A stretch of DNA of 64,000 nucleotides from Eukaryota sp. TZLM1-RC (GCA_040285825.1 JAUPSS010000007.1:3052469-3116468), one strand, 5' to 3'; shown: positions 42,350 through 55,495, counted from the first letter of the stretch. Made by a program: numbers and translations. The notes: generated by a model not told the origin, from the letters alone.

Positions 42350-42515
42350 TTATTGAAACAAAAGAAACCCATCTAGAATTCAATATCCTCCAAACAAGCG
42401 TCACTATTACTAAACCTACTTACAGCATTACGTTCATATTCTACACCAATAGCTAAAAGCGCCTTTGAAATCATTGTTGGAATAGACTTGAAAATGCAAA
42501 AAAACAATTCTATTT
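42350..42515 (-). mobile_element. Family F3 retrotransposon C-terminal scrap
   Basis: Minus strand reads FKSIPTMISKALLAIGVEYE, then VSRFSNSDACLEDIEF and a stop, the F3 C-terminus seen also at 9200-9270. Confidence 0.75.
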
Positions 42516-42800
42516 AACCGGACATAACATTGCAACTTGTCCGCTTATTCAAAAGGCAAAACTTGATGCTCGTGCTGCAACTGCTGATTTGAATTTTTGG
42601 ACGACCTAGATCACGACTCTCCTTTCCAGAACACGAAATGATAGCACTATCACCAGGCAAACTATCTTGATTTTGACGCATTACTGATGCTTGTGCTGTA
42701 ACTGCTGATTTAAATTTTTCGTTATCACACAATCCTGAAAATGAATTTTTAAGTGAGATTCCCGATAACACTCCTAACAAAAAAGATCAAAAAGATGAAA
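42516..42800 (+). mobile_element. Retrotransposon N-terminal region interrupted by an inverted RCC1-gene fragment
   Basis: Plus strand reads the end of a zinc knuckle (GHNIATCPLIQKAKLDARAA, then TADLNF). Then come 86 bp (42596-42681) that are the reverse complement of the first 86 bp of the RCC1-LRR ORF. After it the N-terminal element sequence restarts: TDACAVTADLNFSLSHNPEN, then KKDQKDEKN. Near-identical 35-bp copies of the element (42564-42598 and 42685-42719, 3 differences) flank the inserted piece. Confidence 0.75.
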
Positions 42801-42814
42801 AAAATGTGTTGAGA

Positions 42815-42958
42815 TGAGTGGAACATGTGAAATATCAGTTTGTGCCGTTTGCGATTTCTCTTCTTTGCAATGTTGGATCTTGAGGGTTGCACTTTTTGAA
42901 AATTTCAAAAAAGTGTTACTAAATAGGTCTAGTAAAACAATGAACTCCACTTTCTGCA
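42815..42958 (+). mobile_element. F3-like endonuclease scrap
   Basis: Plus strand VEHVKYQFVPFAISLLCNVG and NSTFC, matching 8990-9120 and 31500-31645. Joined at 42958 to a minus-strand F4 piece. Confidence 0.7.
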
Positions 42959-43597
42959 TGATAAGGAATTTTAGATGGACAAACTTCCACTAAATTTCCT
43001 AAGAAATTTGTTCTCAAAGTATTGACTTGACGTGCAAAATCATGAGAAATTGTGGGAGATAAAGAACGAAGAAGATGATTAATTTTTGATCCAAAACACA
43101 CATTTAGGACCAAAACGCTGAGTGTTTGTCAATTTGTAGATCTTGAATAGCCAAAAGTTGCTCTTCGATTTTTTCCAAAATACCTGACAAAATCGATTTA
43201 ACTTTTTCACAATTTCCAAAATAACAGCCATGAAGAAGGAATCTGAGCACCACCAATCACCAAAGATTGTTTTTCTCTACCAATCAAGAGACATTTAGAT
43301 GGGTTCAAAGCTAATCCAATTTTTTTGTATTTCGCCGCAATGTCTTCAGAGACCCTGGAAATGCTTTCAAAAGAACCAATAATAGATGTCATCCATATAG
43401 GCAACAATACGCAAATCAGGGAAATCTTGTTGTGTCATTTTAATAATATTATGAATAGCCAAACAAAACAGCAAGGGGCCAAGATGATCACCTCGATTCA
43501 CAACAGAAGAAAATTCAAGGGTAAAGGAGTCAAAAATTAAGTCTGATTTTTTTCCATAAAATCGTATTTATTGAATTTGTACATTTTCGGTCCTAAA
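42955..43597 (-). mobile_element. F4 linker piece, F2-like reverse transcriptase piece and a 20-bp F1 end
   Basis: 42955-43130 (minus) is F4 (CFGSKINHLLRSLSPTISHD); it is an inverted copy of 43598-43750. 43140-43230 is an F4 thumb scrap. 43230-43560 is F2 reverse transcriptase (GSFESISRVSEDIAAKYKKI, LNPSKCLLIGREK), with bases lost next to YMDD at about 43385-43400. 43569-43590 is the minus-strand F1 3' terminus (TATTTATTGAATTTG). All are fragments. Confidence 0.7.
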
Positions 43598-44504
43598 TGT
43601 GTGTTTTGGATCAAAAATTAATCATCTTCTTCGTTCTTTATCTCCCACAATTTCTCATGATTTTGCACGTCAAGTCAATACTTTGAGAACAAATTTCTTA
43701 GGAAATTTAGTGGAATTTTGTCCATCTAAAATTCCTTATCATGCATTTTTTAGTCCTAAATTTGGTGGAGTTGGTTTTTCAAAAGCAGAGTATTTATGCA
43801 AAAGTGCTTTTATTGGTGGTATGAAAAATTTTCTTTTTGAATGGAGACTTCGTTTTGATCATATTCCTTTGAATGAATCACATCCTTTATTAATTTTTCT
43901 TGAAAAAATGGTGCAAGAACTACCTGTTGATGTTTGGAATAGGAGTTTTCCTTCAAGTGTGCCTGCTGTACCATCAAGATCTTTCACCAATCTTCATATT
44001 GCTGTTGTGAAATTACAGAAATCTGTTCTTATTTGTTTTGAACACCTGGATTTTTCTAAACGACTTAGTGTGACTAAGATTAATAATCCCGTCTTTGCTG
44101 CCTTTTTATCAGACATTCAAAACTGTACTAGTTTAATATATCAGCAACCAAGGCCATTTGGTCTTCACTTAACAAATGAAGCTTGGAAACAAAACATGCG
44201 GTTGAGATTAGGGATGTATCCAAGTGGTCTTTTAAACAATTCTTATTGTATTTGTAACAAAAAACCTACTGCCAATTTTCGTCATATTGTGAGCTGTAAG
44301 AAATTTCTCCAATATAGGTCAGTTCTTCATAATGCCGTTCGTGATGTGACATATGAGATGTTCAAGTGTTACAATTTTAGTTGCAAAGTAGAACCTTTGT
44401 TGAAGCATTATAGTGATGATAATCTTTTTAATACACGTCGAGGTGATTTAATTGCTCCTTTTGTGGATTCCTCTCAAGTTGTTGTTGATTTTAAACTAAT
44501 AAAA
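43598..44504 (+). mobile_element. Family F4 retrotransposon, open frame ending at the rDNA junction
   Basis: One open frame from 43599: CFGSKINHLLRSLSPTISHD, FFSPKFGGVGFSKAEYLCKS, SRSFTNLHIAVVKLQKSV, finger CICNKKPTANFRHIVSCKKF, then endonuclease TRRGDLIAPFVDSSQVVVDF. It stops there: from 44505 the sequence is rDNA spacer, which adds KLIKQLL by chance to the frame. The missing part includes the K-KY motif, so the nuclease is dead. Otherwise the best-preserved F4 copy. Confidence 0.88.
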
Positions 44505-44811
44505 CAATTGCTGTAAGTGTAAGAGTATCGTTTTTGATACGATTTACTGAGGCTCATATGAAGTTCCTAGTTTCGTATATTGACCAATGGTTGTTTATTA
44601 CAATCATTGGTCAAATCTTTAAAGTCCATTTTGGGACAATTAATATAACAATTGTGGTGTTGAAGTCCGTGCTATGGTCATTTGAGTAGTCATTGGTTTG
44701 ATTGGTTGAATGGTCATTGGTGTGATTTGGTGAGTTGCATGTAGTCCTTATGTACTAGATGTGATCAACTTGTGATCAAACTTTGTGTGAAATTGTGTGT
44801 GAGTAATGTTG
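44505..44811 (+). repeat. Partial rDNA spacer repeat A
   Basis: About 300 bp matching the ~460-bp unit of 59046-64000, starting at AAACTAATAAAACAATTGCT and including the 31-bp hairpin (44582-44612). It departs from the unit after GAGTAATGTTG and passes into repeat B. Differences from the downstream units are scattered (for example GGTTTGATT for GGTATGATT), so it is a diverged edge copy. Confidence 0.9.
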
Positions 44812-47800
44812 TAATACATTGTTGCATGAACTTTTACATTGATAAAGAAAATTATTTTACTTTTGTTATTTGACAGAAACAAAAAAATAAATTCCAAAAA
44901 AATTTACAGTTTCACTTTCATTTTGAATGTATTCTAGAAACAGATATCGTTTGTTTGATTTGAATCAAAAGGTGATCGTTTGTATATGGCAACGGGACCG
45001 CTATTTTCTGCACGATTATCATTCTTTTGATTAGATTAGTATTTCTTTCAAAATTTTGAGCTTTATACATCATTAAAACCAATGTTCATGTCATTCATTT
45101 GATTTGAATTCCTTTGTTGATAATCTTTTTACAACATTTGCAACAATTTATACATGGTTATCTTGCCTTTGAAAAAATGGAAACGAATGGCGCATTTTAC
45201 AAGAGAAGTTTTCAAGTTTATAAATACAACATGTGTTCTTGATCACATTGTTGGTGTAAAAAAACATTGTTGCGTGAGCTTTTACATTGATAAAGAAGTT
45301 TTTCTTTTTTTTATTAAACATAAATAAAAAATAAGTTTAAAATTTCATAAATTCAACAAACACTTTTCTTGCAAAATCAGTACACGAAACTAGATGCTCT
45401 ATTGATCAAAAATACTGCACCAAAAAAGCTAAAACAATTTGTCATAGTTTTCATTTGAAATCCCCATTTCTTATATGACAAAAAAACTCCACACTTGACA
45501 ATAAATCTTTGAATTGTAATATCCATATGAGTGTTTCAAACGCTGTTGAATGTTATTGTGTTTTCACACTTTCTGTGAAAACATGCTTATGCACAAGTGA
45601 TACAAGGCAGGTTTGATACATGAAGAAATGATTTATGTATTCTGTTTCAATGGCAATCTTGAAAACAATAGTGTTGGCAGAAAAGATGATGTATGTACTG
45701 AAAAGAATACTGTCCAGGAAAACTTTATTATGATAGAGTCTTCATCAAAAAGAAAGTACAACGGTGAAGACATCAAGCCAATCCATGAACAATTGAGATC
45801 AAAAGAGTGATTGAGTCAAACGAAACACTGACAATAACCGATAGGTAAAAGATTTACGGAATAGAAATCCAAAATGCGCTAGGCAAGGCTGCTGCACTGA
45901 TGGCAATTGTGATGCCTACCCTTCTGCCCCGAAGAATCATGGCACTAAGAGTATAATGTGTTTGAAGTTACAGACGCATCCCAAAGTCGGAGTACGGAAA
46001 TGAAAAAAACCGCAGAAGGTTGCTCAGGTTGGAAGATCAGATTTTGGGTCTGGTTTCAAACTTCAGATTTTCCAATTTTGACATTGGAATTTTACCAACC
46101 CTTTATGCAATTAATTTTGGTTTTGCTTTCCTGTTTTCTGCATGTGTTCGTATATGGCAACGGTAACGCTAATTTCTGTACGATTATCATTCTTTTGATT
46201 AGATTAGTATTTCTTTCAAAATTTTGAGCTTTATGCATCATTGAAACCAATGTTCATGTCATTGGTCTGATTTAAATTCTTTGTTGATAATCCTTTTGCA
46301 ACTGTTGCGACAATTTATACATGGTTATCTTGCCTTTAAAAAAATCGAAACGAATGGCGCAATTTACAGGAGAAGTTTTCAATTTATGAATAGCACCACT
46401 TGTTTTTGATCACATTTTTGGTGTAGAAAAACATTGTTGCGTGAACTTTTACATTGATAAAGAAAATTATTTTTCTTTTGTTATTTGACAGAAACAAAAA
46501 AATAAAGTCCAAAAAATTTTACAGTTTCACTTTCATTTTGAATGTATTCTAGAAACAGATATCGTTTGTTTGATTTGAATCAAAAGGTGATCGTTTGTAT
46601 ATGGCAACGGTAACGCTATTTTCTGCACGATTATCATTCTTTTGATTAGGTCAGTATCTTTTTCAAAATTTATGAGCTTTATACATCATTAAAACCAATG
46701 TTCATGTCATTCATTTGATTTATATTCCTTTGTTGATAATCTTTTTACAACATTTGCGACAATTTATACATGGTTATTTTGCCTTTGAAAAAATGGAAAC
46801 GAATGGCGCATTTTACATGAGAAGTTTTCAAGTTTATAGATACAGCATGTGTTCTTGATCACATTTTTGGTGTAGAAAAACATTGTTTCGTGAACTTTTA
46901 CATTGATAAAGAAAAATTATTTTACTTTTGTTATTTGACAGAAACAAAAAAATAAATTCCAAAAAAATTTTACAGTTTCACTTTCATTTTGAATGTATTC
47001 TAGAAACAGATATCGTTTGTTTGACTTGAATCAAAAGGTGATCGTTTGTATATGGCAACGGTAACGCTATTTTCTGCACGATTATCATTCTTTTGATTAG
47101 ATCAGTATCTTTTTCAAAATTTATGAGCTTTATACATCATTAAAACCAATGTTCATGTCATTCATTTGATTTATATTCCTTTGTTGATAATCTTTTTACA
47201 ACATTTGCGACAATTTATACATGGTTATCTTGCCTTTGAAATAATCGAAACGAATGGCGCATTTTACAAGAGAAGTTTTCAAGTTTATAAATACAACATG
47301 TGTTCTTGATCACATTTTTGGTGTAAAAAAACATTGTTGCGTGAACTTTTACATTGATAAAGAAATTTTTCTTTTTTTTATTAAACATAAATAAAAAATA
47401 AGTTTAAAATTTCATAAATTCAACAAACACTTTTATTGCAAAATCAGTACACAAAACTAGATGCTCTATTGATCAAAAATACTGCACCAAAAAAGCTAAA
47501 ACAATTTGTCATAGTTTTCATTTGAAATCCCCATTTCATATATGACAAAAAGACTCCACACTTGACAATAAATCTTTGAATTGTAATATCCATATGAGTG
47601 TTTCAAACGCTGTTGAATGTTATTGTGTTTTCACACTTTCTGTGAAAACATGCTTATGCACAAGTGATACAAGGCAGGTTTGATACATGAAGAAATGATT
47701 TATGTATTCTGTTTCAATGGCAATCTTGAAAACAATAGTGTTGGCAGAAAAGATGATGTATGTACTGAAAAGAATACTGTCCAGGAAAACTTTATTATGA

Positions 47801-50800
47801 TAGAGTCTTCATCAAGAAGAAAGTACAACGGTGAAGACATCAAGCCAATCCATGAACAATTGAGATCAAAAGAGTGATTGAGTCAAACGAAACACTTACA
47901 ATAACCGATAGGTACAAGATTTACGGAATAGAAAGCCAAAATGCGCTAGGCAAGGCTGCTGCACTGATGGCAATTGTGATGTCTACCCTTCTGCCCCCAA
48001 GAATCATGGCACTAAGAGTATAATGTGTTTGAAGTTACAGACGCATCCCAAAGTCGGAGTACGGAAATGAGAAAAACCGCAGAAGGTTGCTCAGGTTGGA
48101 AGATCAGATTTTGGGTCTGGTTTCAAACTTCAGATTTTCCAATTTTGACATTGGAATTTTACCAACCCATAATGCAATTAATTTTGGTTTTGCTTTCCTG
48201 TTTTCTGCATGTGTTTGTATATGGCAACGGTAACGCTAATTTCTGTACGATTATCATTCTTTTGATTAGATTAGTATTTCTTTCAAAATTTTGAGCTTTA
48301 TGCATCATTGAAACCAATGTTCATGTCATTGGTCTGATTTAAATTCTTTGTTGATAATCCTTTTGCAACTGTTGCGACAATTTATACATGGTTATCTTGC
48401 CTTTAAAAAAATCGAAACGAATGGCGCATTTTACATGAGAAGTTTTCAAGTTTATAAATACAGCATGTGTTCTTGATCACATTTTTGGTGTAGAAAAACA
48501 TTGTTGCGTGAACTTTTACATTGATAAAGAAAATTATTTTACTTTTGTTATTTGACAGAAACAAAAAAATAAATTCCAAAAATAATTTACAGTTTCACTT
48601 TCATTTTGAATGTATTCTAGAAACAGATATCGTTTGTTTGACTTGAATCAAAAGGTGATCGTTTGTATATGGCAACGGTAACGCTATTTTCTGCACGATT
48701 ATCATTCTTTTGATTAGATCAGTATCTTTTTCAAAATTTATGAGCTTTATACATCATTAAAACCAATGTTCATGTCATTCATTTGATTTATATTCCTTTG
48801 TTGATAATCTTTTTACAACATTTGCGACAATTTATACATGGTTATTTTGCCTTTGAAAAATGGAAACGAATGGCGCATTTTACATGAGAAGTTTTCAAGT
48901 TTATAAATACAACATGTGTTCTTGATCACATTTTTGGTGTAAAAAACATTGTTGCGTGAACTTTTACATTGATAAAGAAATTTTTCTTTTTTTTATTAAA
49001 CATAAATAAAAAATAAGTTTAAAATTTCATAAATTCAACAAACACTTTTATTGCAAAATCAGTACACAAAACTAGATGCTCTATTGATCAAAAATACTGC
49101 ACCAAAAAAGCTAAAACAATTTGTCATAGTTTTCATTTGAAATCCCCATTTCATATATGACAAAAAGACTCCACACTTGACAATAAATCTTTGAATTGTA
49201 ATATCCATATGAGTGTTTCAAACGCTGTTGAATGTTATTGTGTTTTCACACTTTCTGTGAAAACATGCTTATGCACAAGTGATACAAGGCAGGTTTGATA
49301 CATGAAGAAATGATTTATGTATTCTGTTTCAATGGCAATCTTGAAAACAATAGTGTTGGCAGAAAAGATGATGTATGTACTGAAAAGAATACTGTCCAGG
49401 AAAACTTTATTATGATAGAGTCTTCATCAAGAAGAAAGTACAACGGTGAAGACATCAAGCCAATCCATGAACAATTGAGATCAAAAGAGTGATTGAGTCA
49501 AACGAAACACTTACAATAACCGATAGGTACAAGATTTACGGAATAGAAAGCCAAAATGCGCTAGGCAAGGCTGCTGCACTGATGGCAATTGTGATGTCTA
49601 CCCTTCTGCCCCCAAGAATCATGGCACTAAGAGTATAATGTGTTTGAAGTTACAGACGCATCCCAAAGTCGGAGTACGGAAATGAGAAAAACCGCAGAAG
49701 GTTGCTCAGGTTGGAAGATCAGATTTTGGGTCTGGTTTCAAACTTCAGATTTTCCAATTTTGACATTGGAATTTTACCAACCCATAATGCAATTAATTTT
49801 GGTTTTGCTTTCCTGTTTTCTGCATGTGTTCGTATATGGCAACGGTAACGCTAATTTCTGTACGATTATCATTCTTTTGATTAGATTAGTATTTCTTTCA
49901 AAATTTTGAGCTTTATGCATCATTGAAACCAATGTTCATGTCATTGGTCTGATTTAAATTCTTTGTTGATAATCCTTTTGCAACTGTTGCGACAATTTAT
50001 ACATGGTTATCTTGCCTTTAAAAAAATCGAAACGAATGGCGCAATTTACAGGAGAAGTTTTCAATTTATGAATAGCACCACTGGTTTTTGATCACATTTT
50101 TGGTGTAAAAAAACATTGTTGCGTGAACTTTTACATTGATAAAGAAAATTATTTTACTTTTGTTATTTGACAGAAACAAAAAAATAAATTTTTAAAAAAT
50201 TTACAGTTTCACTTTCATTTTGAATGTATTCTAGAAACAGATATCGTTTGTTTGACTTGAATCAAAAGGTGATCGTTTGTATATGGCAACGGTAACGCTA
50301 TTTTCTGCACGATTATCATTCTTTTGATTAGATTAGTATTTCTTTCAAAATTTTGAGCTTTATGCATCATTGAAACCAATGTTCATGTCATTGATCTGAT
50401 TTAAATTCCTTTGTTGATAATCCTTTTGCAACTGTTGCGACAATTTATACATGGTTATCTTGCCTTTAAAAAAATCGAAACGAATGGCGCAATTTACAGG
50501 AGAAGTTTTCAATTTATGAATAGCACCATGTGTTTTTGATCACATTTTTGGTGTAAAAAACATTGTTGCGTGAACTTTTACATTGATAAAGAAATTTTTC
50601 TTTTTTTTATTAAACATAAATAAAAAATAAGTTTAAAATTTCATAAATTCAACAAACACTTTTATTGCAAAATCAGTACACAAAACTAGATGCTCTATTG
50701 ATCAAAAATACTGCACCAAAAAAGCTAAAACAATTTGTCATAGTTTTCATTTGAAATCCCCATTTCTTATATGACAAAAAGACTCCACACTTGACAATAA

Positions 50801-53020
50801 ATCTTTGAATTGTAATATCCATATGAGTGTTTCAAACGCTGTTGAATGTTATTGTGTTTTCACACTTTCTGTGAAAACATGCTTATGCACAAGTGATACA
50901 AGGCAGGTTTGATACATGAAGAAATGATTTATGTATTCTGTTTCAATGGCAATCTTGAAAACAATAGTGTTGGCAGAAAAGATGATGTATGTACTGAAAA
51001 GAATACTGTCCAGGAAAACTTTATTATGATAGAGTCTTCATCAAGAAGAAAGTACAACGGTGAAGACATCAAGCCAATCCATGAACAATTGAGATCAAAA
51101 GAGTGATTGAGTCAAACGAAACACTTACAATAACCGATAGGTACAAGATTTACGGAATAGAAAGCCAAAATGCGCTAGGCAAGGCTGCTGCACTGATGGC
51201 AATTGTGATGTCTACCCTTCTGCCCCCAAGAATCATGGCACTAAGAGTATAATGTGTTTGAAGTTACAGACGCATCCCAAAGTCGGAGTACGGAAATGAG
51301 AAAAACCGCAGAAGGTTGCTCAGGTTGGAAGATCAGATTTTGGGTCTGGTTTCAAACTTCAGATTTTCCAATTTTGACATTGGAATTTTACCAACCCATA
51401 ATGCAATTAATTTTGGTTTTGCTTTCCTGTTTTCTGCATGTGTTTGTATATGGCAACGGTAACGCTAATTTCTGTACGATTATCATTCTTTTGATTAGAT
51501 TAGTATTTCTTTCAAAATTTTGAGCTTTATGCATCATTGAAACCAATGTTCATGTCATTGATCTGATATAAATTCTCTTGTTGATAATCCTTTTGCAACT
51601 GTTGCGACAATTTATACGTGGTTATCTTGCCTTTAAAAAAATCGAAACGAATGGCGCAATTTACAGGAGAAGTTTTCAATTTATGAATAGCACCACTGGT
51701 TTTTGATCACATTTTTGGTGTAAAAAAACATTGTTGCGTGAACTTTTACATTGATAAAGAAAATTATTTTACTTTTGTTATTTGACAGAAACAAAAAAAT
51801 AAATTTTTAAAAAATTTACAGTTTCACTTTCATTTTGAATGTATTCTAGAAACAGATATCGTTTGTTTGACTTGAATCAAAAGGTGATCGTTTGTATATG
51901 GCAACGGTAACGCTATTTTCTGCACGATTATCATTCTTTTGATTAGATCAGTATCTTTTTCAAAATTTATGAGCTTTATACATCATTAAAACCAATGTTC
52001 ATGTCATTCATTTGATTTATATTCCTTTGTTGATAATCTTTTTACAACATTTGCGACAATTTATACATGGTTATCTTGCCTTTGAAATAATCGAAACGAA
52101 TGGCGCATTTTACAAGAGAAGTTTTCAAGTTTATAAATACAACATGTGTTCTTGATCACATTTTTGGTGTAGAAAAACATTGTTGCGTGAACTTTTACAT
52201 TGATAAAGAAATTTTTCTTTTTTTTATTAAACATAAATAAAAAATAAGTTTAAAATTTCATAAATTCAACAAACACTTTTATTGCAAAATCAGTACACAA
52301 AACTAGATGCTCTATTGATCAAAAATACTGCACCAAAAAAGCTAAAACAATTTGTCATAGTTTTCATTTGAAATCCCCATTTCTTATATGACAAAAAGAC
52401 TCCACACTTGACAATAAATCTTTGAATTGTAATATCCATATGAGTGTTTCAAACGCTGTTGAATGTTATTGTGTTTTCACACTTTCTGTGAAAACATGCT
52501 TATGCACAAGTGATACAAGGCAGGTTTGATACATGAAGAAATGATTTATGTATTCTGTTTCAATGGCAATCTTGAAAACAATAGTGTTGGCAGAAAAGAT
52601 GATGTATGTACTGAAAAGAATACTGTCCAGGAAAACTTTATTATGATAGAGTCTTCATCAAGAAGAAAGTACAACGGTGAAGACATCAAGCCAATCCATG
52701 AACAATTGAGATCAAAACAGTGATTGAGTCAAACGAAACACTTACAATAACCGATAGGTACAAGATTTACGGAATAGAAAGCCAAAATGCGCTAGGCAAG
52801 GCTGCTGCACTGATGGCAATTGTGATGTCTACCCTTCTGCCCCCAAGAATCATGGCACTAAGAGTATAATGTGTTTGAAGTTACAGACGCATCCCAAAGT
52901 CGGAGTACGGAAATGAGAAAAACCGCAGAAGGTTGCTCAGGTTGGAAGATCAGATTTTGGGTCTGGTTTCAAACTTCAGATTTTCCAATTTTGACATTGG
53001 AATTTTACCAACCCATCATC
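44812..53020 (+). repeat. rDNA upstream spacer, repeat B array (about 1615-bp higher-order units)
   Basis: A ~1615-bp unit recurs: the marker ORF start GATACATGAAGAAATG appears near 45619, 47686, 49301, 50915 and 52532 (steps 2067, 1615, 1614, 1617). Each unit contains a ~720-bp segment and ~449-bp subrepeats marked by ATATGGCAACGG (44983, 46152, 46600, 47049, 48218, 48664, 49832, 50280, 51447, 51896). The first unit has one extra subrepeat, explaining its 2067 bp. Short open frames of 65 and 89 codons are conserved between units only because the DNA is. The last unit breaks off at about 53020. Confidence 0.93.
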
Positions 53021-53613
53021 CAATAGATTTTGGTTCTGTTGATTTGTTTTTTGTATAAACACGAATCAAAGATTTCTAGTTATAGCATTTGCTGGTGTTG
53101 TTTTACAGTGATGACCATTATGGTCTAAAATTGTGGATTTTACAAAAAGGTTCTTTGTTTTATACAAATTGATTCAAAATCATCCAAATGAGATCAGACC
53201 ACAAAAAATGGCGAAACGTGAAATGGGGGTCAGGAAATGAAAGAAATTTTCATTTTTTTATCCCATTTCGGAAAGTACTTGCTATTTGATCATTTTCAAT
53301 TGATTGTTTTTAAATAATTTATGAAAATGTGAAAACAGCTCAATTGTTCATGTTGAACAAAATTTTGGTGTTGTATGTAAGCCTTAATGGAAACATTAAA
53401 TTTTACTACACGTGTCGAATTTTATGGGAAATCATTTTTGATTGAAAATTTAAATTGACACATCAATAAGATTTGATTACATTTATCAGGATGTAATGGA
53501 TCTTTATGGAAAGCACAAATGATCAACATTGATACAATCATAATTGATTGATTTCACAAAAGGTAACATTTATGAAATTTTCTGGTTTTTTAATCGGAAT
53601 GTTTTATTGTTGA
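53021..53613 (+). promoter_or_regulatory. Unique region before 18S; likely Pol I promoter and 5' external spacer
   Basis: About 590 bp of non-repeated DNA between repeat B and 18S. By position it must contain the Pol I promoter and the 5' external transcribed spacer. No conserved sequence motif can be assigned, since Pol I promoters are lineage-specific. Confidence 0.55.
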
Positions 53614-54702
53614 TACCTGGTTGATCCTGCCAGTAGGCATATGCTTGTCTCAAAGATTAAGCCATGCATGTCTAAGTTCAGGAGTTTTCTCCGAAACAGC
53701 GAATGGCTCATTAAATCAGTGATAATTTATTTGATAGTACTTACTACTTGGATAACCGTGGTAATTCTAGAGCTAATACATGCAGCAAATACTTCTTTTG
53801 AAGTATGCATTTATTAGATACAAAACCAATCCTGGCAACAGGTCTTTGGTGAATCATAATAACTATGCTGATCGCATGTCTTCGGACGGCGACATATCAT
53901 TTAAATCACTGCCCTATCAACTAAATCGTAAGGTAGTGGCTTACGATGGTGATGACGGGTAACGGGGAATTAGGGTTTGATTCCGGAGAGGGAGCCTGAG
54001 AAATGGCTACCACATCCAAGGAAGGCAGCAGGCGCGAAAATTACCCAATCTCATTACGAGGAGGTAGTGACAAAAAATAACAATACTGGGCTCTTTTGAG
54101 TTCGTAATTGGAATGAGTACAACTTAAAACCTTTAACGAGGAGCTACTAGAGGGCAAGTCTGGTGCCAGCAGCCGCGGTAATTCCAGCTCTAGTAGTGTA
54201 TCTTAAAATTGCTGCGTTTAAATCGTCCGTAGTTGAATCTCAGAATTTGCGTATCTTCAGGTTTTCCTGTTGGTAAACAGATTCTTCTGTCTGAGGACAC
54301 TAGTCATTTGCTTCGGCGGTGGCTATTGAATTCAGACCGTTTACTTTGAAAAAATTAGAGTGTTCAAAGCAGGCTTTATGCAATTGAATAACTTAGCATG
54401 GAATAATAGAATAGGACTTTGGTTCTGTTTTATTGGTTTTGAGAACTAGAGTAATGATTAAAAGGGACAGTTGGGGGCATTAGTACTCCGGTGTCAGAGG
54501 TGAAATTCTTGGATTGCCGGATGACTAACTACTGCGAAAGCATTTGCCAAAGATGTTCTCATTAATCAAGGTCGAAAGTTGGGGGATCGAAGACGATTAG
54601 ACACCGTCGTAGTCTCAACCATAAACTATGCCGACTAGGGATTAGTAGGCGTTAAATACGACCCTATTAGCACCTTATGGGAAACCATAAGTTCTTGGGT
54701 AA

Positions 54703-54761
<59 letters not shown>

Positions 54762-55210
54762 TTGTGGAGCCTGCGGCTTAATCTGACTCAACACGGAGAA
54801 ACTTACCAGGTCCAGACGTGATAAGGATTGACAGATTGATAGCTCTTTCATGATCTTACGGTTAGTGGCGCATGGCCGTTCTTAGTTGGTGGAGTGATTT
54901 GTCTGGTTAATTCCGATAACGAACGAGATCTAAATTGCTAACTAGTTTTATTCTATTTTCGGATAGTTTGAACTTCTTAGCGAGACTGCTGTGGTTTTAC
55001 ACAGAGGAAGGTTTAGGCAATAACAGGTCTGTGATGCCCTTAGATGTTCTGGGCCGCACGCGCGCTACAATGGTAGGTACAACGAGTTTGTCCTTAACCG
55101 AAAGGTTTGGGTAATCTTGTGAATACCTATCTTGACTGGGATAGATCCTTGCAATTATGGGTCTTGAACGAGGAATAACTTGTAAGTGCATGTCATCAGC
55201 ATGCGCTGAA

Positions 55211-55256
<46 letters not shown>

Positions 55257-55395
55257 GATGTTGAGGTGAAATGTTTGGACTCAATGGGTTAAGCTGCAAA
55301 GCAAGACTTGTTGGGAAAATTCAGTGAATCTTTGCATCTAGAGGAAGGAGAAGTCGTAACAAGGTATCCGTAGGTGAACCTGCGGATGGATCATT
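53614..55395 (+). rRNA. 18S small-subunit rRNA
   Basis: Starts TACCTGGTTGATCCTGCCAG and ends GGTGAACCTGCGGATGGATC plus ATT. Contains GTGCCAGCAGCCGCGGTAAT (about 54162), AACTTAAAGGAATTGACGGA (about 54730) and ACACACCGCCCGTCGCTCCT (about 55230). Length is about 1782 nt, an ordinary size without large insertions or a group I intron. Confidence 0.98.
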
Positions 55396-55495
55396 GTCGT
55401 TTGTGAGCTTGGCTTGCCAAGTTTCACTTTAACTGAAACCTAATACCGAACCAACCCTTTTTATTATAAAAACTAATAGTTTCTATGAAACATCC
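55396..55495 (+). other. Internal transcribed spacer 1
   Basis: About 100 nt between 18S and 5.8S, unusually short. Includes GCTTGGCTTGCCAAG, a short inverted repeat, at its start. Ends are set by the rRNA matches. Confidence 0.9.

Noticed and set aside
45613-52723. Five near-identical 65-codon open frames and four 89-codon frames in the rDNA spacer as protein genes
   Set aside because: They lie inside the repeat B units, start mostly at non-ATG codons and are identical because the DNA is homogenised. There is no codon-level evidence of selection.
44812-53020. 5S rRNA gene in the spacer repeats
   Set aside because: I looked for the 5S internal control region in the GC-richer part of repeat B and found no match.
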